Positions 50,953-58,878 of a stretch of DNA of 64,000 bases are shown one piece after another. Source of the DNA: Streptomyces sp. A0958 (GTDB lineage Bacteria > Actinomycetota > Actinomycetes > Streptomycetales > Streptomycetaceae); NCBI RefSeq assembly GCF_004795035.1, contig NZ_SSBK01000026.1, positions 1-64,000 on the forward strand. The letters run 5' to 3'. The translations under genes were made by a program, and so were the position numbers. Position 1 is the stretch's first letter. Every line of letters starts with the position of its first letter. The notes under the pieces are model-generated. The model did no database searches. It saw only the letters and a list, made by a program, of their open reading frames with translations, and was not told where the DNA came from.

Positions 50953-51777
50953 ATGAGTACGACTTCCTCGGACCCGCTTGTCGCTCTGGGCGCTCTGCCG
51001 GGCGTGACCGACGCGGTGGACTCGGTACGCAAGGCCGTCGACCGCGTCTATGGTCACCGCGTGATGCGGCGTCGCAGCAACGAGGTCACAGCTGAGGCCG
51101 CGCTGCGAGGGGCCCGCGGGTCGGCCGCGCTGTCCGGTGCTGACTGGAATCTCGAGGAGGTGCGCCGGCGCACCGATTTCAGTGGCGACGGCGAGGCCTG
51201 TGTGATCGGAGCCGCCCTTCGCCTGACGGCGGAAGCGGGACAGCTTCTGTCCATTTGGCGGCAGTCTCCACTGCGGGTCCTGGCCCGGCTCCACCTGGTG
51301 GCGGCGGGAAGCGCCGCACCCGAGGATGCCGTCGGCCGTCCCCGGCTCGCGGGGGAACCGGTGGACGAGCCGCTGATCGAAGCGTCGTTGCCGGACGCGG
51401 ACGAGGTGGCGGGCCGGCTGGACGGGCTGAGTCGGCTAATCCTTTCGGGGAGCGAGGCGCCTGCCTTGGTGACGTCCGCAGTCGTCCATGGAGAGCTGCT
51501 GGCTCTGCGGCCCTTTGGCTCGTACAACGGCCTGGTGGCGCGGACCGCGGAGCGCATCGTGCTGATCGGGAGCGGGCTGGACCCCAAGTCGATCTGCCCG
51601 GCCGAAGTCGGACACGCCGAACAGGGGAGGGCGGCCTATGTGGCGGCCTTCGACGGCTACCTGTCGGGAACGCCAGAGGGCATGGCCGCCTGGATCAAGC
51701 ACTGCGGCCGCTCGGCGGAACTCGGTGTCAGGGAATCGACAGCGGTGTGTGAGGCCCTCCAGCGCGGCGCCGCGTAA
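50953..51777 (+). CDS. Fic-like fold protein with degenerate active site
   Basis: This 274-residue protein starts at ATG 50953 (MSTTSSDPLVALG). A helical N-terminus with EAALRGARGSAALSGADW resembles the Fic inhibitory/substrate region. The core motif is LRPFGSYNGLVARTAERIVL. In active Fic enzymes this reads HPFxxGNGRxxR; here the catalytic His is Arg and the second glycine pattern is altered. AMP transfer is therefore doubtful. It is annotated in relatives only vaguely. It may be a structural or regulatory protein near the Tad locus. Confidence 0.7.
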   Translation: MSTTSSDPLVALGALPGVTDAVDSVRKAVDRVYGHRVMRRRSNEVTAEAALRGARGSAALSGADWNLEEVRRRTDFSGDGEACVIGAALRLTAEAGQLLSIWRQSPLRVLARLHLVAAGSAAPEDAVGRPRLAGEPVDEPLIEASLPDADEVAGRLDGLSRLILSGSEAPALVTSAVVHGELLALRPFGSYNGLVARTAERIVLIGSGLDPKSICPAEVGHAEQGRAAYVAAFDGYLSGTPEGMAAWIKHCGRSAELGVRESTAVCEALQRGAA

Positions 51778-52209
51778 CGCGCTACCCGCAGACGGCAAGT
51801 GCGGCAGGCGCCACGTGCTGAGAAGAACGCCGTGAGCGTGGTGCGGGGTGGCGGGCATAGTTGCGGCGGCACCGGTCCCGGTACCGCCGCTGGCACGTCC
51901 GCCCAGTTACCAAGCGTCCTCGATCTATGCCCATCAGGTCGGGTTCTTTGCCCGTTCCTGGTGCGGCTGGCCCGTAATCGACGGGTCGACGTCGCGTGGG
52001 TGCTGGGTCTCCGTGCGCGGTCCGTGGGCCTTTACTGCGTCATCAGGTCATCCTCTCGGATGTCCTTGGTCTCGCGGGCCGTTGAGTCCTTTGTACTCCA
52101 GGGGCCCGGTGAGCGGTAGTGGTGGCCGCACTTCTTTACTTTTAGGTTCAATTACGGACGAGTTGGTCCAATGGGTCGTGCCGCGCAGGTCGTGTCGCGC
52201 GGGGTTGCG
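51778..52209. other. Intergenic region, hairpin only
   Basis: About 430 bases lie between the convergent Fic-like and HAD genes. A 13-bp stem with one wobble (51863-51875 with 51878-51890) is a probable terminator for the Fic-like gene. No supported gene is seen. Confidence 0.5.
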
Positions 52210-53049
52210 CTACGCGGAGGCCGCTGTGGAGCGTCGGCGGGCGGCGTACCAGACGATGCCCGCGGTGAGGGCGGCCGCGCTTACGGCTGCCGCAGTCATG
52301 AGTGCCGGACGCGGCGGCAGGGAGAACGACGGCACTCGTTGCTTGAGCCGGACGGGTCGGTCGAAGACGAGAATCGGCCACTCTCGGAGGGTCGCCTCCC
52401 GGCGCAGCGCGCGGTCCGGATTGACCGCGTGCGGATGGCCGACGGATTCCAGCATCGGGACATCGGTCGCGGAATCGCTGTACGCATAGCAGCGGGCCAG
52501 GTCGTAGCCCTCGGATACTGCGAGTGCCTTGATGGCCTCGGCCTTCGTGGGCCCGTAGGCGTAGTACTCCACCTCTCCCGTGAAGCAGCCGTCGTCGCCG
52601 ACGACCATGCGGGTGGCGACGACGCGGTCGGCGCCCAGCAGCTCGCCGATCGGTTCGACTACCTCGGCGCCGGATGTCGAGACGATCACCACATCGCGTC
52701 CGGCGGTGTGATGTTCCTCGATGAGCGTCGCCGCTTCGTCGTAGATGATCGGGTCGATCAAGTCATGCAGGGTCTCGGCCACGAGTTCCTTGACCTGCTG
52801 TACGTTCCAGCCCTTGCAGAGCGCCGAGAGGTATTCGCGCATCCGCTCCATCTGCTCGTGATCCGCACCCCCGGCCAGGAAGACGAACTGTACGTACGCG
52901 GTGCGCAGTACGGCGCGGCGGTTGATCAGCCCGCCATGGTAGAAGGACTTGCTGAAGGTCAGTGTCGAAGACTTCGCAATGACCGTCTTGTCCAGGTCGA
53001 AGAAGGCGGCTGTGCGCGGCAAGAAGCGGTTTTCCACAAGGCAGAGCAT
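52210..53049 (-). CDS. HAD-IB family phosphatase, membrane-anchored
   Basis: This 279-residue protein starts at ATG 53049 (MLCLVENRFLPRTAAFF). HAD motifs are in order: FDLDKTVIA (nucleophile Asp), VVIVSTSG, the Lys in GPTKAEAI, and YSDSATDVPML. The C-terminus has a membrane helix (LMTAAAVSAAALTAGIVWYAA). The subfamily includes SerB-like and CicA-like phosphatases. It is divergent from the Tad operon, an association I recall from other streptomycetes. Substrate unknown. Confidence 0.88.
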   Translation of the reverse strand: MLCLVENRFLPRTAAFFDLDKTVIAKSSTLTFSKSFYHGGLINRRAVLRTAYVQFVFLAGGADHEQMERMREYLSALCKGWNVQQVKELVAETLHDLIDPIIYDEAATLIEEHHTAGRDVVIVSTSGAEVVEPIGELLGADRVVATRMVVGDDGCFTGEVEYYAYGPTKAEAIKALAVSEGYDLARCYAYSDSATDVPMLESVGHPHAVNPDRALRREATLREWPILVFDRPVRLKQRVPSFSLPPRPALMTAAAVSAAALTAGIVWYAARRRSTAASA

Positions 53050-53185
53050 AGGGGCCCGCCATTCGGCGTAAACCCCAGCGCGTGGGTTTGCTTGAGAAGG
53101 CCGTCGGGTACACCATGGAAGTCACGGATCGTTCGCGACCGTGCTAACCCGGTCCGGCTCCTCCCCCCCCCGAGTCGGCCGTGGG

Positions 53186-53220
53186 GACGACCCCCGCTCT
53201 CCCCCCCGGCGGGGGTCGTC
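53186..53220. terminator. Hairpin in HAD-ssd intergenic region
   Basis: A perfect 12-bp stem (53186-53197 with 53209-53220) with a C-rich 11-base loop lies between the divergent HAD and ssd genes. Its role is unclear since both genes read away from it; it may shield the Tad promoter. Confidence 0.55.
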
Positions 53221-53375
53221 GCATGTCCGGACGCGGTTCTCCCGTACGGAATCGACCATTTCTCCTCCTTCTTGCCCATGTCGCTCCATGCCTGTGCGCG
53301 ACTCACTTTAGAGTGCACCGTGACGCTGGGTAGCGAAAGGGTCGCAACCGGAAGTCACTGGTATGAGCGACGGAG

Positions 53376-53402
53376 TTATTCACAACCGTTGAGTTGTCCA
53401 CG
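53376..53402. promoter_or_regulatory. DnaA-box-like pair upstream of ssd
   Basis: TTATTCACA (53376-53384) and TTGTCCACG (53394-53402) each match the Streptomyces DnaA box TTGTCCACA at seven or eight of nine positions, 18 bases apart. They lie about 150 bases before the Tad operon. They may be chance matches or a DnaA/cell-cycle input. Confidence 0.35.
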
Positions 53403-53550
53403 GTTTTTGACCAAGATCCACATGATTTCCCGAAGCGCTGCACCGTGATTCCACCCGTGAAGTCCACGGGTACCGGAATCGCCGTTCTCGGAAGGCCCCG
53501 AGATCGCCGTGAACCCGCGGCGAAGGTGAGCGATGTAGGGGGTGGAGAAC

Positions 53551-54678
53551 GTGGCTGAATCCAGTGCACGGGATCGTCTGCCGGCTGCCGGCGTGCGACG
53601 CGGCGGACCGCTGATCGTGACCGAGGATGTGGAGCTGCTCGACGATCTGCTCAGGCTGTGTGCGGCCGCCGGTGCGGAGCCGGAAGTGCATCACACGCTG
53701 CCCGACCGCAGAGGGGGCTGGGAACAGGCTCCGATGGTGCTCGTCGGTGACGACGCGGCCGCGCGGTGCCGGGGGGCGGCGCGCAGGCGGGGCGTGATGC
53801 TCGTGGGCCGGGACCAGGACGTACCCGATGTCTGGCGCCAGGCCGTCGAGATCGGTGCCGAGTACGTGCTCCGGTTGCCCGATTCCGAGAGCTGGCTCGT
53901 GGATCAGATCGCCAACGCGGTAGAAGGCGTCGGCCGGCCCGCGCTCACGGTAGGGGTGATCGGGGGCCGGGGTGGCGCTGGTGCCTCCACGCTGGCGTGC
54001 GCTCTTGCCGTGGCCGCGGCAAGAGCCGGGCAACGAACGATGCTCATCGACGGGGACCCGCTGGGCGGTGGCATCGACGTGTTGCTCGGCGGTGAGCGAG
54101 CCGAGGGGATGAGGTGGCCTGATTTCGCCCATTCCCAGGGGCGGGTCGGTGGGGGCGCGCTGGAGGAATCGCTGCCCGCGTTGCATGGGTTGCGGGTGCT
54201 CAGCTGGGGCCGCGACGACTGGGTCGTCATCCCGCCGCCGGCCATGCGGTCGGTTCTGGCCGCAGCGCGCAGGCTCGGCGGGGTGGTGGTGGTCGATCTG
54301 CCGCGCCGGGTGGACGAGGCGGTGGCCGAAGCCCTCGCCCAGCTTGATCTGGGCCTTGTGGTCGTCCCGGGGGAGCTGCGGGCGGTCGCGGCGGCGAAGC
54401 GGGTGGTGTCGATGGCCGGGATGGTGCTGGATGACCTGCGGGTCGTGGCACGAGGGCCGTACGCGTCCGGGCTGGACGAAGAATGGGTGGCCGACGCCAT
54501 GGGCCTGCCACTCGCCGGTGAAGTCCCCTTCGAGAGAGGGCTGCTGGCCGAGCAGAACATGGGTGAGCCGCCCGGTGGCAGTGCACGCGGGCCGCTTGCC
54601 AGGTTCTGCACTGCCTTCTGGGAACGGGCTCTCGTCGGGGAGGGCGCCAAAGGCCCGGTCGCGGGGGGCCTCTCATGA
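53551..54678 (+). CDS. ssd: Ssd/CpaE-like septum-site and pilus ATPase
   Basis: This 375-residue protein is read from GTG 53551, with GGGTGGAG upstream; GTG 53542 is an alternative. Residues about 20-125 are a receiver-like N-terminal domain. A MinD/CpaE-type domain follows with the P-loop VGVIGGRGGAGASTLACALA and LIDGDPLGGGIDVLLGG. In actinobacteria Ssd is encoded at the head of Tad loci and affects septation; in Tad systems CpaE helps localise the pilus machine. It is coupled by four bases to tadA. Confidence 0.87.
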   Translation: MAESSARDRLPAAGVRRGGPLIVTEDVELLDDLLRLCAAAGAEPEVHHTLPDRRGGWEQAPMVLVGDDAAARCRGAARRRGVMLVGRDQDVPDVWRQAVEIGAEYVLRLPDSESWLVDQIANAVEGVGRPALTVGVIGGRGGAGASTLACALAVAAARAGQRTMLIDGDPLGGGIDVLLGGERAEGMRWPDFAHSQGRVGGGALEESLPALHGLRVLSWGRDDWVVIPPPAMRSVLAAARRLGGVVVVDLPRRVDEAVAEALAQLDLGLVVVPGELRAVAAAKRVVSMAGMVLDDLRVVARGPYASGLDEEWVADAMGLPLAGEVPFERGLLAEQNMGEPPGGSARGPLARFCTAFWERALVGEGAKGPVAGGLS

Positions 54679-55823
54679 CCGAGGCGCTGCTCGATGCCGT
54701 ACGGCAACGGCTTGCGCACAGCGGCACAGCGCCGACCCCAGCCGGGGTTGCCGCCGCACTGCGCGCGCAGGGGCGGTTGCTCGGCACGGCGGAAGTGCTC
54801 GGCAGAGCCGATGAGTTGCGGGGGGAGCTGATCGGTACGGGGGTGCTGGAACCGCTCCTCGCCGACCCGCAGGTCACGGATGTACTGGTGTCCGCGCCCG
54901 ACAGGGTGTGGGTGGACCGGGGCGGCGGACTCGAACTCACCGAGGTGACCTTCGCCGACGCGGCGGCCGTCCGCAGGCTGGCGCAGCGGCTCGCGGCCGT
55001 GGCGGGGCGGCGGCTCGACGACGCCAGACCCTGGGTGGACGCGAGGCTCCCGGACGGGACGCGGATGCATGCGGTGCTTCCTCCGGTGTCCGTCGGCTCG
55101 ACGTGCCTGTCGCTGCGGGTGGTCAGGCCCAGGGCGTTCTCGCTGACGGAGCTGGTGGAGGCCGGGACGGTGCCGCCCGGAGGTGACCGGGTGCTGAGGG
55201 CTCTGGTGGAGGCCCGGGTCTCGTACCTGATCAGTGGGGGGACGGGGGCGGGAAAGACGACTCTCCTTTCGAGCCTGCTGGGGGTGGTGGGGGGACGTGA
55301 GCGGATTGTGCTCGCCGAGGATTCGGCGGAGCTACGGCCGGACCACCCCCACGTCGTGCGGTTGGAGTCGCGCCCCGCGAATCAGGAGGGTGCCGGACAG
55401 GTGACCCTCAGGGATCTGGTGCGTCAAGCCCTGCGTATGCGTCCCGACCGGCTCGTGGTCGGTGAGGTGCGGGGAAGCGAGGTCACTGAGCTCCTGGCCG
55501 CCCTGAACACGGGACATGAAGGTGGTTGTGGAACTGTTCATGCCAATGCTGCCGGACGCGTTCCGGCCCGGCTGGAGGCGCTCGGGACTGCGGCGGGTCT
55601 GGACCGGGCGGCGCTGCACAGCCAGTTGGCGGCGGCCTTGTCGGTGGTGGTCCACCTTGCACGGGACCGCGCGGGGCGCCGCCGGATCGCCGATGTCCAT
55701 GTGCTGGAACGGAATGCGGCGGGTCTGGTTGTCACGGTGCCTGCACTGCGTTGGAGCGCCGCGGGTTTCGAGCGTGAACGGGGCTGGGAGCGGCTGCGGG
55801 AGCTCACCGGGGGCGTGTTGTGA
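54675..55823 (+). CDS. tadA: Tad/type II-IV secretion ATPase TadA
   Basis: This 382-residue ATPase starts at ATG 54675. The N-terminal domain (LADPQVTDVLVSAPDRVWVD) precedes the Walker A LISGGTGAGKTTLLSSLL, the Asp box (VLAEDSAELRPDHPHVVRLE), Walker B (MRPDRLVVGEVRGSE) and the His box (NTGHEGGCGTVHAN). It powers Flp pilus assembly as a hexamer at the membrane. ATGA couples it to ssd and GTGA to tadB. Confidence 0.93.
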   Translation: MTEALLDAVRQRLAHSGTAPTPAGVAAALRAQGRLLGTAEVLGRADELRGELIGTGVLEPLLADPQVTDVLVSAPDRVWVDRGGGLELTEVTFADAAAVRRLAQRLAAVAGRRLDDARPWVDARLPDGTRMHAVLPPVSVGSTCLSLRVVRPRAFSLTELVEAGTVPPGGDRVLRALVEARVSYLISGGTGAGKTTLLSSLLGVVGGRERIVLAEDSAELRPDHPHVVRLESRPANQEGAGQVTLRDLVRQALRMRPDRLVVGEVRGSEVTELLAALNTGHEGGCGTVHANAAGRVPARLEALGTAAGLDRAALHSQLAAALSVVVHLARDRAGRRRIADVHVLERNAAGLVVTVPALRWSAAGFERERGWERLRELTGGVL

Positions 55824-56701
55824 CCGGGGGGCCGACGGCGGCGGCAGCGCCGGAGCTGGTGTATGCCGCAGCGCTGTGTGTGGCGACGGCGGTCTGGCTG
55901 GTGGTGGGGCACGGGCGAACACTGCGGAGAGCGCGGGGGCTGTTCTCCGACGAGGGCAGGCTGTCGCGGCCCGAGGAGCGGTGGGGGAGTGTCCGCACCC
56001 GGATTCAGGAGCGGCTGAAGGGGCGGTGGGAGTGGCTCTGCCTGCCGGTGGCCTCGGTTCTGGCGGTTCTCGGACAGTCAGTGCTGCCGATGGTCGCGGG
56101 GGCGGCCGCGATTCCTGTGGTGCGGAGGTGGTTGTGCAGAAGGAAACTGCGTGCGGAGCAGGAAGCCCGGGCTGACGGAGTCGTGGACCTGTGCGGTGCG
56201 CTGGTCGGCGAATTGAGAGCGGGGCACGAGCCGGGGCAGGCACTGCTCGCCGCGGTGCGCAGCACGGGTGTGCTGGGCGAAGCCGGATTCCGGGTATCGG
56301 CCGCCGCGCGGTTCGGTGGCGATGTCCCGAATGCGCTGGTGCAAGCGGCGGGTGAACCGGGTCTGGAGGGGTTGGCCGGAGTGGCCGCCTGCTGGCGGGT
56401 GGCAGTGGGCAGCGGGGCAGGCCTTGCGGCGGGGCTGGACCGGCTGGAGAGCGCGTTGCGGGCCGAGCGTCGTCAGCGCGAGGAGCTGCGGGCGCAACTG
56501 GCGGGCGCGTGGTCGACGGTCGCGGTCCTCGCTCTACTGCCGGTGCTGGGCATGGGACTGGGCGCCGCCCTGGGAGCAGATCCGCTGAGGGTGTTGTTCC
56601 ACAGTCCCGCCGGCTTGGTCTGCCTGGTCATGGGCGGGCTGCTGGAGGTCTGCGGTCTTCTGTGGGCCGCCCGGATCGTGCGGGCGGGAGAAGTGGGATG
56701 A
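55820..56701 (+). CDS. tadB: Tad inner-membrane protein TadB
   Basis: This 293-residue protein is read from GTG 55820. A first membrane helix (LVYAAALCVATAVWLVV) and two central ones frame a T2SF (GspF) domain (GVVDLCGALVGELRAGHEPG, then GLAGVAACWRVAVGSGAGL). Two C-terminal helices follow. It is one of two platform proteins for the pilus. Its stop overlaps the tadC start as ATGA. Confidence 0.88.
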   Translation: MTGGPTAAAAPELVYAAALCVATAVWLVVGHGRTLRRARGLFSDEGRLSRPEERWGSVRTRIQERLKGRWEWLCLPVASVLAVLGQSVLPMVAGAAAIPVVRRWLCRRKLRAEQEARADGVVDLCGALVGELRAGHEPGQALLAAVRSTGVLGEAGFRVSAAARFGGDVPNALVQAAGEPGLEGLAGVAACWRVAVGSGAGLAAGLDRLESALRAERRQREELRAQLAGAWSTVAVLALLPVLGMGLGAALGADPLRVLFHSPAGLVCLVMGGLLEVCGLLWAARIVRAGEVG

Positions 56702-57537
56702 GGGTCTTGGCCGGCGATGTCGTTCATGCGGTTGGGGCCGTTGGGGTGGCACTGGGTCTCTGCGGCCAGGTGGTTGTGCCGTTGGTCAGGCGGCAGACCG
56801 GTCAGCGGGTGCGACGGCGGGGCGAGTGGCTTCTCGCGGTAGCTCCGGTGGCGCCTGCGGTGTGGTCGGGTCCGCCCCGGGCGGCCATGCCGCAGGTGGG
56901 GCGGCCGGTGTCCGTGGGGCCGGCCAAACGGTGGGCGGCGTTGCTGGGTGTCGTGCTGACCGGCTGGTTCCTCGTTGGGGGTCCGGCGGGGTGGGCGGTT
57001 GGTCTGGCGTCGGCCTACGGCGCCTGGCGGTGGCAGCGGGCTCGCCTCGGGCAGGCCGCCGGGCTCGCGGCGGAGGAGAAGGCGCGTGCGGCGGAGGCCG
57101 CGCGGCAACTTCCTCTGGCCGCCGACCTGCTGGCGGCCTGTATCTCCGCCGGTGCCGGTCCGACGGAGGCGGCCGAGGCGGTGGGTGAGTCGCTGGGCGG
57201 CCCCGTGGGCGAGCAGCTTGCACGCACCGCGGCGGAAATCCGGCTCGGTGGTGACCCAGCCGTCGCTTGGGGGCGGTTCGGAGGAATACCGGGTGCTGCA
57301 GCGCTGGCCAGCTGCCTGGACCGAGCGGGTTCGACCGGTGCTCCGGCGGCGGTGCCGGTCGCCCGGATGGCCGAAGCGTTGCGGGCCGAGCGGGCGAGGG
57401 CGGCTGTGGCCCGGGCCCAGCGAGCCGCCGTGATGGTCACCGCGCCTGTCGGGCTCTGCTTCCTCCCCGCCTTTTTGGCGGTAGGGGTGGCGCCTGTGGT
57501 GATCGGGCTGGCCGGGGGCTTGCTGCAACCCGCATAG
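56698..57537 (+). CDS. tadC: Tad inner-membrane protein TadC
   Basis: This 279-residue protein starts at ATG 56698 (MRVLAGDVVHAVGAVGVALG). It has N-terminal and C-terminal hydrophobic helices (WAALLGVVLTGWFLVGGPAGW; MVTAPVGLCFLPAFLAVGVAP) around a T2SF domain (PLAADLLAACISAGAGPTEAAEAV). It pairs with TadB in the pilus platform. The overlap fixes the start; longer readings run through tadB. Confidence 0.87.
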   Translation: MRVLAGDVVHAVGAVGVALGLCGQVVVPLVRRQTGQRVRRRGEWLLAVAPVAPAVWSGPPRAAMPQVGRPVSVGPAKRWAALLGVVLTGWFLVGGPAGWAVGLASAYGAWRWQRARLGQAAGLAAEEKARAAEAARQLPLAADLLAACISAGAGPTEAAEAVGESLGGPVGEQLARTAAEIRLGGDPAVAWGRFGGIPGAAALASCLDRAGSTGAPAAVPVARMAEALRAERARAAVARAQRAAVMVTAPVGLCFLPAFLAVGVAPVVIGLAGGLLQPA

Positions 57538-57603
57538 CCGGAAAAGGACTGTAAGAGAAATATCATACGATTAATTCCGTAAGTGAGATATCGGGGGTTT
57601 GAA

Positions 57604-57810
57604 ATGGTGCGCAAGATCATGCACTGGGTGCGGTCCGTGTCCGACGTCGTCCGGGCCCGAGCCGACAGCGGAATGACAACTTCTGAGTATGCGGTGGGCA
57701 CGATCGCGGCCTGTGCCTTTGCCGCGGTGCTCTACAAGGTGGTCACCAGCCCTGCGGTCATGGCCCAGCTGCAATCGCTGCTGAAGGGCGCACTCGATGC
57801 GAAGTTCTGA
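57604..57810 (+). CDS. DUF4244 Flp-pilin-like small protein
   Basis: This 68-residue protein starts at ATG 57604 (MVRKIMHWVRSVSDVVRA), behind GGGGG. A basic N-terminus and SGMTTSEYAVGTIAACAFAA form a prepilin-like segment with Glu at the conserved position. The hydrophobic helix continues AVLYKVVTSPAV. DUF4244 proteins occupy the major pilin slot of actinobacterial Tad loci. Its end overlaps the next gene's start by 14 bases. Confidence 0.87.
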   Translation: MVRKIMHWVRSVSDVVRARADSGMTTSEYAVGTIAACAFAAVLYKVVTSPAVMAQLQSLLKGALDAKF

Positions 57811-58315
57811 GACCGGCGCTGAAGCGGTGGCAGGCGTCAGGTGGCTGGGCGATCGGGGCGCGGTGACTGCGGAGGCCGCGATGGTGATCCCGGTGCTGGC
57901 GGTTTTCGCCCTCGCGTTGCTGTGGGCGTTGATGGCCGCCTCTGCCCAGATTCGTTGTGTGGATGCCGCCCGGGCCGGCGCCCGTGCGGCAGCCCGTTCG
58001 GAACCGGCGCCGCAGGTGAAGGAGGCCGCTCTTTCCTCAGCGCCCGAGGGGGCTGCGGTCGATGTGGAGCGGTCCGGGGCGCTGTGGCGGGTGAGGGTGA
58101 CCGCCCCGACCCCCGGCCCCGGGCGCCTGGCCGTGACCCTGAGCGCGGAGGCCGCTGCGGCGGCGGAGGACGCGCCGGTGACGGGGGCCGCGTCGGTCGC
58201 GGAGACGGAAGCGGGTGCGAAGCCGGGGGCCAGGAGCGGGGCCGGGGCGGCGGATGGGCAGGGCGGAGGAGGAGGGCTTGGCGGGGGACGAGCTGTGAGG
58301 GAGGACGAGGGGTGA
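57797..58315 (+). CDS. TadE-family minor pilin
   Basis: This 172-residue protein starts at ATG 57797. It has the TadE signature DRGAVTAEAAMVIPVLAVFA followed by a long hydrophobic helix. The C-terminal part is low-complexity Ala/Gly. TadE-type pseudopilins are processed and take part in pilus assembly. It is coupled at both ends in the Tad operon. Confidence 0.85.
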   Translation: MRSSETGAEAVAGVRWLGDRGAVTAEAAMVIPVLAVFALALLWALMAASAQIRCVDAARAGARAAARSEPAPQVKEAALSSAPEGAAVDVERSGALWRVRVTAPTPGPGRLAVTLSAEAAAAAEDAPVTGAASVAETEAGAKPGARSGAGAADGQGGGGGLGGGRAVREDEG

Positions 58316-58878
58316 GGGGGTGGGGCCGGCCGCCGGTCTGCCCTCCGGCCCGGTGGTGGGTGCGTCCGTCGGCTCGGTGGGCGGCCCGATGGCGGGGCCG
58401 GGCGGGGGATCAGGGGCTGGCGACTGTATGGGCTGCGGTGACCACGACGACGTTGTGCACCGTGTTCGCGGTGGTCCTGGCTCTCGGACAGGTGGTGGCC
58501 GCCCGGCACCGTGCCGGGGGTGCGGCTGATCTGGCCGCTCTGGCTGCGGCCGACCGGGCACTGGAGGGCGTGGCGGAGGCATGCCGGTCGGCCCGGGAGG
58601 TGGCCGAGGCGCAGGGGGCGGAGGTGGTGCGGTGTGCTGTCCAGGGTCAGGTGGCCGATGTGACGGCCAGAGTGCGGTTCGGGCCGTACGCGCCCGTGGT
58701 CAGGTCCCGGGCGGGGCCTGCGACGGCGGCTCCTCCGCCTTCGACGCCTCCGATGGAGACGCCACCGCGTCCGGCGGGCCAGGAGAGCCGGGCTCGGTCG
58801 GACCGTCCTCCGGGCCGGGCGAGCCCGGCGACGCAGGACCGTCTGGGGCAGGAGGTGCGGATCGGAGGAGTTCTGTGA
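58312..58878 (+). CDS. Rv3654c-like TadE-related protein
   Basis: This 188-residue protein is read from GTG 58312, overlapping the upstream stop. A basic N-terminus with GDQGLATVWAAVTTTTLCTV resembles the processing-site and helix of TadE-like proteins. HRAGGAADLAALAAADRALEG is the typical motif of this actinobacterial secretion-locus family. The C-terminal tail is Pro/Ser-rich and overlaps the 3' end of the convergent helicase gene by about 180 bases. Confidence 0.8.
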   Translation: MRGWGRPPVCPPARWWVRPSARWAARWRGRAGDQGLATVWAAVTTTTLCTVFAVVLALGQVVAARHRAGGAADLAALAAADRALEGVAEACRSAREVAEAQGAEVVRCAVQGQVADVTARVRFGPYAPVVRSRAGPATAAPPPSTPPMETPPRPAGQESRARSDRPPGRASPATQDRLGQEVRIGGVL

